From NCBI GenBank assembly GCA_051293835.1, contig JBPKMA010000011.1, positions 49,388 through 113,387 on the forward strand: 64,000 nt of DNA. The letters are read 5' to 3'. The stretch is from DATLZU01 sp051293835 (GTDB taxonomy: Bacteria; Nitrospirota; Nitrospiria; Nitrospirales; Nitrospiraceae). Every line of letters starts with the position of its first letter. Within the stretch, counting starts at the first letter, position 1. Below, one piece after another: positions 43,270-52,808 of this stretch. Position numbers and translations under genes: made by a program. Under the pieces are notes generated by a model. It was not told the origin of the DNA. It was given only the letters and a program-made list of their open reading frames with translations, and made no database searches.

Positions 43270-43984
43270 GACGTGCCCCGAAAATCGCGGTGCCGATCCG
43301 CACCATCGTCGCCCCTTCTTCAACCGCAATCTCGTAATCGTGCGACATCCCCATCGAGAGTTCGTCCATGCGGATCCGCTCCTGCCCAGAACGCGCGAGC
43401 GACTCGGCTAGCTCTCGGAGCTGCCGGAAATACGGGCGCGCGTCTTCGGGATCGGTCACCAACGGCGGAATCGTCATCAGCCCCTTGATAAGCAGGTGCG
43501 ACATGGCGTTCAGTCCCGGGAGAATTTCTCCCACGGACTCCGGAGCAAACCCCCCTTTGCTGTCCTCTCCGCCGATATTAATCTCCAGTAAAACTGGCTG
43601 GATGATCCCGGCCTGGGCCGCCCGGCGGTTGAGCTCCGCAGCCAGTTCGACACTGTCCACCGAATGGATGAGCTCAAACAATCCGACGACCGCCTTGGCT
43701 TTGCGTCGCTGCAACCGGCCGATGAAGTGCCAGTGCGCCTGCCCAGGACCGATCTGCTTGATTTTCTCTAGCGCTTCCTGCAGCCGATTCTCACCGAATT
43801 CAGTTAAGCCCGCGGCCATCGCTTCGCGCAAACGGGGCACGGGCACCGTTTTGGTTGCTCCGATCAACCGAATGCGGTCGGATTGACGCCCGACGCGCTC
43901 CGCAGCACGGTGAATGTTCTCGAGGACAGTTCGGATGTTTCGGGCAATCGCATCGGAATCAGACGCCGGGATCAATGGAATCAA
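43262..43984 (-). CDS. yggS: PLP homeostasis protein (YggS/YBL036C family)
   Basis: 240 aa with the alanine-racemase-like barrel and the PLP lysine in IRLIGATKTV. Other landmarks are GENRLQEALEK, WHFIGRLQRRKAK, MDELSMGMSHDYE and IRIGTAIFG-type MVRIGTAIFG. The start is a TTG at 43984 preceded by GATGATGG; other starts are possible. Confidence 0.93.
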   Translation of the reverse strand: MIPLIPASDSDAIARNIRTVLENIHRAAERVGRQSDRIRLIGATKTVPVPRLREAMAAGLTEFGENRLQEALEKIKQIGPGQAHWHFIGRLQRRKAKAVVGLFELIHSVDSVELAAELNRRAAQAGIIQPVLLEINIGGEDSKGGFAPESVGEILPGLNAMSHLLIKGLMTIPPLVTDPEDARPYFRQLRELAESLARSGQERIRMDELSMGMSHDYEIAVEEGATMVRIGTAIFGARRV

Positions 43985-44063
43985 CCATCATCAGGAACGC
44001 GCATCCACCGGACCGAAATTTATGATACCGGAAACCGGCGGCGCTTGTCAGGATTTTACGGTT

Positions 44064-44774
44064 TCACACCCGCGCCCGCCGGCGCAAGAGGACGATCCCG
44101 CTGACCATCGTGCCGTTGACGACTCCCTCGCGACGATACGAAAAGAAGAGCTCGGGATGGCAAATCGTGCAGACGTTCACGCTGTGGATCCTTTCTTCTT
44201 CGACACCGACTGATCGGGCCTGTTGTCGCACCAACTCCTGGAGGTTCAACATCGCCTTGTCTCTCCCGCGTTCGAGCACTGCGGAGCGCCATCCGCGGAA
44301 GCCTGCCCTCAGCCGGGCCAGAACCGGCTCGTCCACTTCATAGCAGCAGGGTCCGGCCGCCGGTCCGATGCCCACGCGAACCGAAGAGGGCTTGGACCCG
44401 AACCGCCGTTTCATCGCCTCCAACGTCTTGGGAACGATGCCCGCCACGGCGCCGCGCCAGCCGGCGTGGACGGCCGCCACCACGCCGCGTTGGGGATCAT
44501 GCAACAACACCGGTACGCAGTCGGCCGTGCGGACCGTCACGAGCACGCCCGGTTGATCGGTGATCAGGGCATCCCAGGCACCGTCGAACGTCTCGCCGGT
44601 CCGTGGGGGGCGGTCCACAATCAATGCGTCGGTCCCGTGCACCTGTTTCACCGCCACCACAGTCACGTCGGCATCCGTTTCAAGCCAGTCCGGCTGGTTG
44701 CGCGTGCCGAAAAAGTGCCGCACGCCGTCGCGCACCGTGGCAAAGGCCGGCAAGGTGATCACGAGTTCCTTCAT
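44064..44774 (-). CDS. pgeF: Purine nucleoside phosphorylase/laccase-domain protein (YfiH family)
   Basis: 236 aa from ATG 44774. Family landmarks: VHGTDALIVD, TADCVPVLL, AAVHAGWRG, GPAAGPCCYEV and the late CTICHPELFFSYRREG, which supply the Cys and His zinc ligands. The family is now linked to purine nucleoside cleavage and to peptidoglycan editing. It follows ftsZ by about 75 bases. Confidence 0.93.
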   Translation of the reverse strand: MKELVITLPAFATVRDGVRHFFGTRNQPDWLETDADVTVVAVKQVHGTDALIVDRPPRTGETFDGAWDALITDQPGVLVTVRTADCVPVLLHDPQRGVVAAVHAGWRGAVAGIVPKTLEAMKRRFGSKPSSVRVGIGPAAGPCCYEVDEPVLARLRAGFRGWRSAVLERGRDKAMLNLQELVRQQARSVGVEEERIHSVNVCTICHPELFFSYRREGVVNGTMVSGIVLLRRRARV

Positions 44775-44849
44775 CGGCAAACGGCCACGTGAGCCCCTCG
44801 TCATTCCACCCCACTGCGCATTGACGAGTGACCAACGCGGGTTGACGAA

Positions 44850-46046
44850 TCAGTCCGCCTGCTTGCGCAGAAACGTCGGCACGTCCCATTCATCGTCGGC
44901 CACCAGACTGAGTCGCTCCTGTGCCTCCCGCTGCTCGCTCAGTTTCCGCAAGAATGCCGGTCGGTCCAGGTCCCGATGCGGCAGGTCTGGTCCGCCTGCA
45001 TGGACACCCGCCAATACCTGTTGGGCGGTGCGAGGACTTCTCGCCGCCATCCGCTCGGCGGCCGCAACGGCAGGCTTAGCTTGCGGCTCGTCACGATCGA
45101 ACCCGGTGGCGATGACGGTCACGACCAGGTCGTCACCCAAATCCGGATTGATCACCTGACCGACGATGATGTTGGCTTCCGCGTCGGCAGCCTCCTTGAT
45201 GATCGACGCCACTTCATCCACCTCATGCAATGACATGTTCGGCCCGCCCGTGATATTGAGGAGGACCCCACGCGCCCCCTCGACGCCACCCTCTTCGAGC
45301 AGCGGACTGGAGATCGCTTTCTGCGCGGCTTCCATCGCCCGGTTGGCCCCGCGCGACACACCCATGCCCATGACTGCCCGGCCGGTGTGGCTCATCACCG
45401 TGCGCACGTCGGCGAAATCCACGTTGACATGGCCAGTCGTGGTGATGAGGTCGGCGATGCCCTGAATCGCCTGCCGCAGCACGTCGTCCGCGACCTTGAA
45501 CGCGTCCAGCAACGGCGTGGACTTGTCCACGATGCTCAACAGGCGCTGGTTCGGAATCACCAGCAGCGTATCAACGTGTCGACGCAGATCGCGCAGCCCC
45601 TCCTCGGCATAAGCCATCCGCCGATGTCCTTCGTATTGGAACGGCTTGGTCACCACAGCGACCGTCAGGATTCCCAGCTCGCGGGCGATGCTCGCCACGA
45701 TCGGCGCCGCCCCCGTACCGGTCCCGCCTCCCATGCCGGCAGTCACAAAGACCATGTCCGCGCCTTCCAGCGCTTCCCGAATTTGGTTCTGGCTTTCCAA
45801 GGCTGATTCCTTGCCGACTGCAGGGTTGGCGCCGGCCCCCAAGCCTCTGGTCCGTTCCGGTCCAAGCTGAATCTTGAAGGGAGCATGGGCGCGTTCGAGC
45901 GCCTGCACATCCGTGTTGGCAGCGATGAATTCCACCCGGCTTAATCCGGCTCCGATCATCGTATTGACCGCGTTGCAGCCGGCCCCGCCTACGCCGATGA
46001 CCTTGATCCTGACCGGCGTCGGCATATCCTCCTGAAATGCAAACAT
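44850..46046 (-). CDS. ftsZ: Cell division GTPase FtsZ
   Basis: 398 aa. GTP-binding motif GGGTGTGAAP, N-terminal VIGVGGAGCNAVN, and the T7 catalytic loop NVDFADVRTVM. The C-terminal peptide EWDVPTFLRKQAD matches the FtsA/SepF-binding tail. Ribosome-binding site AAAGGAGG lies 7 bases before the ATG. It follows ftsA by 51 bases and is the last classical dcw gene. Confidence 0.98.
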   Translation of the reverse strand: MFAFQEDMPTPVRIKVIGVGGAGCNAVNTMIGAGLSRVEFIAANTDVQALERAHAPFKIQLGPERTRGLGAGANPAVGKESALESQNQIREALEGADMVFVTAGMGGGTGTGAAPIVASIARELGILTVAVVTKPFQYEGHRRMAYAEEGLRDLRRHVDTLLVIPNQRLLSIVDKSTPLLDAFKVADDVLRQAIQGIADLITTTGHVNVDFADVRTVMSHTGRAVMGMGVSRGANRAMEAAQKAISSPLLEEGGVEGARGVLLNITGGPNMSLHEVDEVASIIKEAADAEANIIVGQVINPDLGDDLVVTVIATGFDRDEPQAKPAVAAAERMAARSPRTAQQVLAGVHAGGPDLPHRDLDRPAFLRKLSEQREAQERLSLVADDEWDVPTFLRKQAD

Positions 46047-46097
46047 CGCGACACCTCCTTTTGTGCGATGCGCCCGCTCAAAAGCCAGCAGGCGAGG

Positions 46098-47333
46098 TTA
46101 AAACAACTCGAACATCCACGACCGCATGCGTTCGAAGACCCGACCCAGAGGACGCCCGCGGCGCAGCCCGGCGGTTTCCAATTCTTCAGCGTGGTGCCGG
46201 GCATGCAGCAACAGGCCCACTCCCGTCGCATACATCGGGTTACTGACGATGTCCCGCAACCCGCCGACGCCGCCGGGCGTTCCCCGCCTTGCCGGCAGGT
46301 TCAGCGCCTTCTCCGCCGCCTCCGGCATGCCCTCCAGCAGCGAAGTGCCTCCGGTAATCACCACACCCGCGCCCAACATCCCCTCATACCCGGCCCTGGC
46401 GATCTCACGCTTTACCAGATCGAACATTTCTTCCACGCGCGGTTCGAGAATGTCGGCGATGTCCCGTCGCGAGACGGTCCGCGGCGGCCGGTCGCCGACT
46501 GACGGCACCTCCACCATTTGATGGCCGTGGATCAAGTCGGTCCGCGCGATGCCGTGCTGGATCTTGATCCTCTCCGCGTCGGTCTGCGAGGTGAGGAGCC
46601 CGATAGCAAGATCCTTGGTCAGGTTCTGCCCACCGATCGGCAGGATCGCCGTATGGCGAATGCTGCCATCCAGAAAAATGGCGAGGTCCGTCGTGCCGCC
46701 ACCGAGATCCACCATCGCGACGCCCAGTTCGCGCTCTTCCGGGCTCAGCACCGCCTCGCTGGAGGCCAACGGCTGGAGAATGATGTCCACCACATCCAGA
46801 CCAGCCCGGTTCACGCTCTTGATAATGTTCTGCGCAGAGGTGACCGCGCCCGTGATCACATGCACATTCACCTCCAACCGGTTGCCAGACATCCCCAATG
46901 GTTCACGGATGCCGTCTTGATCGTCCACCACGAACTCTCGCGGGAGCACATGCAAGATGCGCCGCTCATGTGGGATGACCGCCAGCGTGCGGGCGCTTTC
47001 CACCGCCCGCTGAATGTCTTCGCGCGTCACCTCTCCCTTCTTCAGGGCCACCACGCCTTTGCAATTCTCTCCGGAGATATGGCTGCCCGCGATTCCGGTG
47101 TAGACCGAGTTAATCTGGACAGCGGCCATTAGCTCCGCCTCCTCGACCGCTTTCTTGATCGACTCGACGGTGCTCTCGATGTTGACCACAACACCCTTGC
47201 GCAGCCCGCGCGACGGACTGGACCCGAGGCCGATGATGTTCAGCGCCCCCTCCTCCGTCATTTCGGCGACGATGGCGCAGATCTTGGTCGTCCCGATATC
47301 CAGCCCTACGAGAATCTGGTCTCGTTTCGGCAC
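46098..47333 (-). CDS. ftsA: Cell division protein FtsA
   Basis: 411 aa of the actin-like fold: GLDIGTTKI at the N-terminus, VVDLGGGTTDLAIF (phosphate 2), ITGGTSLLEG (adenosine motif) and a C-terminal amphipathic tail (RMRSWMFELF) that anchors it to the membrane. It tethers FtsZ. Three bases separate it from ftsQ. Confidence 0.97.
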   Translation of the reverse strand: MPKRDQILVGLDIGTTKICAIVAEMTEEGALNIIGLGSSPSRGLRKGVVVNIESTVESIKKAVEEAELMAAVQINSVYTGIAGSHISGENCKGVVALKKGEVTREDIQRAVESARTLAVIPHERRILHVLPREFVVDDQDGIREPLGMSGNRLEVNVHVITGAVTSAQNIIKSVNRAGLDVVDIILQPLASSEAVLSPEERELGVAMVDLGGGTTDLAIFLDGSIRHTAILPIGGQNLTKDLAIGLLTSQTDAERIKIQHGIARTDLIHGHQMVEVPSVGDRPPRTVSRRDIADILEPRVEEMFDLVKREIARAGYEGMLGAGVVITGGTSLLEGMPEAAEKALNLPARRGTPGGVGGLRDIVSNPMYATGVGLLLHARHHAEELETAGLRRGRPLGRVFERMRSWMFELF

Positions 47334-47336
47334 CGT

Positions 47337-48212
47337 TTACCCCCTTTCACGGACGATGACACGGCCGGAATAGCGCAGGTCAATCTCGGTAGGCCCACGC
47401 CCGTCTCCGTCGAAGGTCACGAAGCGGAGAGCCGGTCTGACCTTGCGGAACCGCTCCCATTGCTCGTCGACCGGGGACCGCCCGAATTGGAATCGCAGGC
47501 CGCGGACGGAGGCGACAAGATTGGCGGGGTTGCCGACGTCCACTTCCACCGGGCCGTCGAGCGTCTGGGTGACCAGGTTCGCCAGGTCAATGCCGACCTT
47601 CGCCGCGCGGCGGGCGGCGAGATCGCCATGCCACAGCCCATGGAAATCGATTCCGGTCAGCAGTGGAAGCGCCGGCTCGTCACCACTTTCCAACTTGGAC
47701 AGCACATGTCCCTCCTCGTCGGTGAGCCAGTCGCCCGAGGCCGTCCGGACGACCGCCGCCGGCTTGCGCTCGGCAACCGTCACCTGCAACTCATGGAACG
47801 GCACACGCCGGATCTCCACCGCTTTGATCCAGGGATGCCCCATCAGCCGTTCTTCCAATGCCTGCGGGTGCACGGAAAACAGCGTCGCGTCATCACTTAG
47901 CGACAGCCGATCGAGAATCTCCTGCCTGGTCACGCGATCAAGCCCCTGTACCGTCACAGCCTGGATAACAAACCACTTGCGGACGACCGGAACGGCCTCT
48001 CGTAAGACAACGGAAGCTCCCCATACGGTCAGCCCACTCAACACTAGCCACCCGGCCAAGCGAAGTCCGCGGCGAAACGAACGGCGCCGTCGCTCGCGCA
48101 TCCGCTCCCAGGCGGCGCTTCCCGGTTCGGGCCCGTCTGCCCATCGATAGTTCGGTCTGGGGCTTTGCGCCCGTTTCTTCCTCCCCGCCAACAAAACCCG
48201 TCTCTTCCTCAT
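47337..48212 (-). CDS. ftsQ: Cell division protein FtsQ
   Basis: About 291 aa. A basic cytoplasmic segment, one membrane helix (GLRLAGWLVLSGLTVWGASVVL) and a POTRA domain (VQGLDRVTRQEILDRLSL, EIRRVPFHELQVTVAERKP). ATG 48212 is preceded by AAGGGAT; an in-frame TTG at 48236 overlapping the ddl stop is an alternative. Bridges FtsLB to the late divisome. Confidence 0.93.
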   Translation of the reverse strand: MRKRRVLLAGRKKRAQSPRPNYRWADGPEPGSAAWERMRERRRRSFRRGLRLAGWLVLSGLTVWGASVVLREAVPVVRKWFVIQAVTVQGLDRVTRQEILDRLSLSDDATLFSVHPQALEERLMGHPWIKAVEIRRVPFHELQVTVAERKPAAVVRTASGDWLTDEEGHVLSKLESGDEPALPLLTGIDFHGLWHGDLAARRAAKVGIDLANLVTQTLDGPVEVDVGNPANLVASVRGLRFQFGRSPVDEQWERFRKVRPALRFVTFDGDGRGPTEIDLRYSGRVIVRERG

Positions 48213-48232
48213 GGACGTGAGATCCCTTGCGC

Positions 48233-49201
48233 TCAACCAGTTCCGACTCGCCGATGAGCGGCGCGCCTAAGCGCGGATTCCAGAATCCGCTCGGTCAAGG
48301 CGTCATAGTCAATCCCCGCTTGCGCCGCCGCCATCGGCAACAGACTCGTCTCCGTCATCCCTGGAATGGTGTTGATTTCCAGCACATAGGGACGGCCGCG
48401 CGGCGTGACTCGGAAATCCACCCGCACTGCGCCCTCACAGCCGAACACTTCGTAGGTCTTCACCGCCATCTCTCGCAGTCGGCGGGTCACGTTCGCCGAA
48501 AGAGGAGCCGGACACAGATACCGAGTCTTCCCTTTCTGATATTTGGCGGCGTAGTCGTAGAACCCGCTCGGCGCCACGATCTCCACCGCCGGCAGGACGG
48601 AGAGTTTTCCCTCTCCTTCATCGAGGAGAGAGACCGTGACCTCACGTCCCGGAATGTAGGCTTCGACCAGTGCCTGCCGGTCATATCGGTGGGCGAGCGC
48701 CAGCGCGTCTTTCCACTGTGACGACCGGCGAACGATGCTCACCCCAATGGTCGATCCCTGCGAAGCCGGTTTCACAACGACAGGCCAGGTCAACCCGGCC
48801 GAGCGGAGGACGCGTCCGCTCGGCGCCGACTCGCCCCGCTTGACCACTGTCCCTGGAGGCACCGACACCCCGTGGTGGGCGAGCAGTGCTTTGGCGGTCA
48901 CTTTGTCCATTCCCATCGCGCTGGCCAGCACCCCACAGCCGGTATAGGGGATGCCGATCGTCTCCAGGAATCCCTGGATGACGCCGTCTTCGCCGCCTGG
49001 ACCGTGAAGCGCCAAAAAGGCCAGCTCGATCTTCTGTTCTTGCAAGTCCTTATAGAGAGACGGTCCGACATCGATCGGCACCGCGTCATAGCCGCGCCGA
49101 AGCAGAGCTCGATGAACGGCTTGACCGGTCCGAAGCGAGATCTCCCGCTCGGAGGATTGTCCACCCATCAACACGCCGATGCGGGCTCTGGTCAGCGGCA
49201 T
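48233..49201 (-). CDS. ddl: D-alanine-D-alanine ligase
   Basis: 322 aa ATP-grasp enzyme: GGQSSEREISLRTG near the N-terminus, LHGPGGEDG, VVKPASQGSTIGV, VEAYIPGREVTVSLL and the metal-binding end VDFRVTPRGRPYVLEINTIPGMT. Supplies D-Ala-D-Ala for MurF. Located between murB and ftsQ. Confidence 0.97.
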   Translation of the reverse strand: MPLTRARIGVLMGGQSSEREISLRTGQAVHRALLRRGYDAVPIDVGPSLYKDLQEQKIELAFLALHGPGGEDGVIQGFLETIGIPYTGCGVLASAMGMDKVTAKALLAHHGVSVPPGTVVKRGESAPSGRVLRSAGLTWPVVVKPASQGSTIGVSIVRRSSQWKDALALAHRYDRQALVEAYIPGREVTVSLLDEGEGKLSVLPAVEIVAPSGFYDYAAKYQKGKTRYLCPAPLSANVTRRLREMAVKTYEVFGCEGAVRVDFRVTPRGRPYVLEINTIPGMTETSLLPMAAAQAGIDYDALTERILESALRRAAHRRVGTG

Positions 49202-49229
49202 ATGTGCTTGTTACCCTTTCCCCCTGGTC

Positions 49230-50177
49230 TCAGGCTTGCCCGACGATCTTCAATTCCAGTTCTAGGGCGATGCCGGTCCGCCGTCGCACTTGGCGGCGGA
49301 CTTTCTGAATCAACGCGATCACGTCCGCCGCCCGCGCCTGTCCCAGATTCACGATGAAATTCCCGTGCTTCTCGGACACCTGGGCGTCGCCGATGCGCGC
49401 GCCCTTGAGCCCTGCCGCCTCGATCAGCTTCCCCGCCGGCTCCTTCCCGGGATTCTTAAACACGCAGCCGGCATTAGGAAGCGTCAGCGGCTGCGTATCC
49501 TTGCGATAGCGCAGATAGTCCTTGACCACTCGCTCAATGTCGCGCCGGGATCCGGGCTTGAGCTGGAGCCACACGCCCACCACGATGCCTTTCGGTAACT
49601 TCGCGCGCCGGTAGCTGAATTCAATCTCCGACGCGGGACAGTCGACGATCCGTCCCAGAGGATCCACGATCCGCACGGCTTTGACGGCCGACCGCATCTC
49701 GCCCAACCTCGTGCCTGCGTTCATCACCACGCAACCCGCCACCGTACCGGGAATCCCCGCCGCCCATTCGAGTCCGGAGAGCGAACGCCGGATGACATGA
49801 CCGATGAGCGTCGGCATGCCGACTCCCCCCTCCGCATAGATGACGTGATCCGGCTCGTCCTTGATCGCCCGGAGCCGGGACAGACTGACGACCACGCCGC
49901 GGATCCCCTTGTCCCGCACCAGCAGATTGGTTCCGCCGATGACGAAGATCGGAACCTTAGCCGCGGCCGCTTGTTTCGCCAACCGGCAGACATCCTCGAC
50001 GTCGGCCGGCTCGACGAGCACATCCGCCGGTCCCCCGATCTTGAACGAGGTGTACTCCCGCAGCGGCACATGAAATCTCACCGTCCCCTTGATGCCGGCG
50101 ACGACCGTGCGAAGGTCGCGCATCGGCGGGCTCCCCATCCGTTGTGATCGCCCGCGGCGCCGGTCCATAACCTTCAT
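49230..50177 (-). CDS. murB: UDP-N-acetylenolpyruvoylglucosamine reductase
   Basis: 315 aa. FAD-binding YTSFKIGGPADVLVEP, GTNLLVRD, and the catalytic region NAGCVFKNP where the proton-donating residue is Cys instead of the Ser of E. coli MurB, as in several type II enzymes. The C-terminal EKHGNFIVN carries the other conserved residues. The start ATG overlaps the murC stop (ATGA). Confidence 0.96.
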   Translation of the reverse strand: MKVMDRRRGRSQRMGSPPMRDLRTVVAGIKGTVRFHVPLREYTSFKIGGPADVLVEPADVEDVCRLAKQAAAAKVPIFVIGGTNLLVRDKGIRGVVVSLSRLRAIKDEPDHVIYAEGGVGMPTLIGHVIRRSLSGLEWAAGIPGTVAGCVVMNAGTRLGEMRSAVKAVRIVDPLGRIVDCPASEIEFSYRRAKLPKGIVVGVWLQLKPGSRRDIERVVKDYLRYRKDTQPLTLPNAGCVFKNPGKEPAGKLIEAAGLKGARIGDAQVSEKHGNFIVNLGQARAADVIALIQKVRRQVRRRTGIALELELKIVGQA

Positions 50178-51568
50178 GGGTGAGCCGATGACGCCAATCG
50201 ATCCAACACCTCCAGGCCTGCTTTCCAGATATCCCCGGCGCCTAGTGTGATCACGAGGTCTCCAGGCTTCAGCACTGGCAGCACTTGATCCGGCAGCATC
50301 TCTTTCCGTTCCACCCAGGTCACAGAGGGATGGCCGGCGGCCCGCACAGCCTCCGCCAATCGTTCGCCGGACACGCCGGGGATCGGCTGTTCACCGGCTG
50401 GATAAATGTCCGTCACGAACAGCACCTCCGCCTGGTCGAAAGCATGGGCGAACTCATCGATCAGGTCCCTCGTCCGGCTGTACCGATGCGGCTGAAAGAG
50501 CACCACCAGTCGACGGTCCCACCCGTGCTTCGCCGCAGCCAGCGTGGCTTTGATTTCCGTAGGATGATGGCCATAGTCGTCCACCACCATGATCCCGCCC
50601 TTTTCGCCCCGCAGGTGGAAACGGCGCTCCACCCCGGTGAAAGCCGCCAGGCCCTTGCGGATTAGGTCGATCGGTACTTCCAGTTCCATTCCAATCGCGA
50701 TGGCGACCAGCGCGTTGGCGACGTTGTGCACGCCCGGCGTCGCCAAGCGGAAAGGCCCGAGATTTTTCCCACGGAAGTACGCTCGAAACTCTGAGCCCCA
50801 CTGCCTGAGCGAAATGTCCGTCGCTCGAAAGTCCGGCCCCCCCCCTTCCTGTTCCCGTAACCCATAGGTCTGGTAGCGTTTCACGACCCGGGGCAGGAGC
50901 GACCGGATCCGCTCGTCGTCGGCACAGAGGACCGCCAGGCCGTAGAACGGAACCTTGTTGATGAATTCCAAAAAGCTTTCGTGGAGCCGCTCCATCGAGC
51001 CGTAATGATCCAGGTGCTCCCGGTCGATGTTCGTCACCGCGACGATGGTCGGCGACAGCCGCAGGAAGGAGCCGTCGCTTTCGTCCGCTTCAGCCACGAG
51101 CAAATCCCCGCGTCCCAGGCGCGCATGGCTGCCCAGCGCGTTCACCTTGCCGCCGATGACGATCGTCGGGTCGAGGCCACCCTGCGCCAGCACGCTCGCG
51201 ACCATCGAAGTCGTGGTGGTCTTGCCGTGTGCGCCGGCGATGGCGATGCCATATTTCAACCGCATCAGCTCGGCCAACATTTCGGCGCGCGGAATGACCG
51301 GAATCTTTTTGGCCCGGGCCTCCGCGACTTCGGGATTGGTCGGCGGGACGGCCGAGGAAATCACCACCACTTGCGCCCCGCCCACATTGGACGCCTGATG
51401 ACCGATGAAGATGCGGCCACCGAGTTCCTGCAACCGCCTGGTCGTTTCGGATTCATGAAGGTCGGAACCCGTCACCGTGTAGCCCAACGTCAACAGGACT
51501 TCGGCGATGCCGCTCATGCCCGCTCCGCCGATCCCCACCAGATGGATATGCTGCGTCTTTCTGAACAT
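50174..51568 (-). CDS. murC: UDP-N-acetylmuramate-L-alanine ligase
   Basis: 464 aa from ATG 51568, where the family N-terminus MFRKTQHIHLVGIGGAG begins; a longer frame to 51667 overlaps murG and reads non-conserved. ATP-binding motif GAHGKTTTTSM, then EADESDGSF and YGHHPTEI. Adds the first amino acid of the stem peptide. Confidence 0.97.
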   Translation of the reverse strand: MFRKTQHIHLVGIGGAGMSGIAEVLLTLGYTVTGSDLHESETTRRLQELGGRIFIGHQASNVGGAQVVVISSAVPPTNPEVAEARAKKIPVIPRAEMLAELMRLKYGIAIAGAHGKTTTTSMVASVLAQGGLDPTIVIGGKVNALGSHARLGRGDLLVAEADESDGSFLRLSPTIVAVTNIDREHLDHYGSMERLHESFLEFINKVPFYGLAVLCADDERIRSLLPRVVKRYQTYGLREQEGGGPDFRATDISLRQWGSEFRAYFRGKNLGPFRLATPGVHNVANALVAIAIGMELEVPIDLIRKGLAAFTGVERRFHLRGEKGGIMVVDDYGHHPTEIKATLAAAKHGWDRRLVVLFQPHRYSRTRDLIDEFAHAFDQAEVLFVTDIYPAGEQPIPGVSGERLAEAVRAAGHPSVTWVERKEMLPDQVLPVLKPGDLVITLGAGDIWKAGLEVLDRLASSAHP

Positions 51569-51629
51569 GGACACCCGGGTTACGACTCCGCGATAACCTC
51601 GCCCCTCGTTCGGCCGCATGACGACTTGT

Positions 51630-52808
51630 TCACGTTCCCCCCGCTCCAATAGATCGGTTGATCTCATGATCTCCCCCTACGAGCGCGTAGCATTCCTGCA
51701 CGATCGCCGCCGCCGCATCAGTTCGCCCCATCGCCCGGCTCCCGGCGCTCATCCGGCTTAACCGTTCGGGATCGCGCACCAATTCCTTGATCGCCTGCGC
51801 CAGCTTCGGTCCGCTCAACTCCGCCTGCGACAGCACGACGGCGGCTCCGGCTGACACCATCGCTTGCGCATTGCGCGCCTGATGGTCGTAGATCGCCTGT
51901 GGGAGCGGAATCAGAATCGCCGGCTTGCCACAGGCGGTGACCTCGGCGATGGTCACAGCCCCGGCGCGGGAGACCACCAAATCCGCCGCACGCAAGACCC
52001 GCGGCATGTCGTAGAGAAACGGCGCGACTTCTGCGCTGAACCCCATCGCCCGATAGGCAGCCTCGACCCGAGCATAGTCTGCATCGCCCGTCTGGTGCGT
52101 CACCACCAGGCGTTCCCGCAGGTCCATCAGGTTCGGCAACGCATCGATCACCACCGAGTTAATTGCGTTCGCTCCCTGGCTTCCGCCGAAAATCAGCAAG
52201 CGGAAGACACCAGGCATACGGCTGATGGGTATGGATTGAACGCCTGCAGCCTGTTCTGTTGCCGGCCGCTCGCTCTTCGCCTCTCGCCCTTCGCCTTCTT
52301 CATAGAACGCGCGCCGGATCGGCGTGCCGACTACACGGACCTTTGACGACGCAAAGGCTCCGGCCGCGGACTCGAAAGCCAGAAACACGCGCTGCGCCAA
52401 GGGGCCCACGACCGTGTTGGCCATCCCGGGATACGCATTGGGTTCCAGAATCACTCTCGGGATGCCCATGAGAAAGGCCGCCGCCAGCACCGCGGGACTT
52501 GTGTACCCGCCCACGCCGATCACAAGGTCCGCCCGCCGTTCACGCAGGATGCCGAGCGACTGCCGGATTCCGACTGGGAGAGAGAGTAGAGCCATCGCTC
52601 CCCGGACGACCCCCTGCCCCATCACCGGCTTGGCGGCAATGAGCCGCAATTCGAACCCCTCGTGCGCCAAGACCTTCGATTCGATGCCGCGAGCCGTGCC
52701 GATGAAGAGAATGGCGGCGCGTGGATCCCGCCTCTGAAATTCGTGGGCGAGGGCCACAGCCGGATAGAGATGACCACCCGTTCCGCCCGCCGCGATGACG
52801 ATGTTCAT
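51630..52808 (-). CDS. murG: Undecaprenyl-PP-MurNAc-pentapeptide N-acetylglucosaminyltransferase
   Basis: 392 aa, about 30 longer than usual. N-terminal IAAGGTGGHLYPAVAL, GVGGYTSPAVLAA, GGSQGANAIN and the C-terminal SRAGAVTIAEVTACGKP are typical. Makes lipid II at the inner face of the membrane. ATG 52808 overlaps the ftsW stop. An atypical insert at residues about 171-201 (EGREAKSERPATEQAAG) sits between VVGTPIRRAFY and FRLLIFGGSQG, in the linker between the two Rossmann domains. Confidence 0.96.
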   Translation of the reverse strand: MNIVIAAGGTGGHLYPAVALAHEFQRRDPRAAILFIGTARGIESKVLAHEGFELRLIAAKPVMGQGVVRGAMALLSLPVGIRQSLGILRERRADLVIGVGGYTSPAVLAAAFLMGIPRVILEPNAYPGMANTVVGPLAQRVFLAFESAAGAFASSKVRVVGTPIRRAFYEEGEGREAKSERPATEQAAGVQSIPISRMPGVFRLLIFGGSQGANAINSVVIDALPNLMDLRERLVVTHQTGDADYARVEAAYRAMGFSAEVAPFLYDMPRVLRAADLVVSRAGAVTIAEVTACGKPAILIPLPQAIYDHQARNAQAMVSAGAAVVLSQAELSGPKLAQAIKELVRDPERLSRMSAGSRAMGRTDAAAAIVQECYALVGGDHEINRSIGAGGT

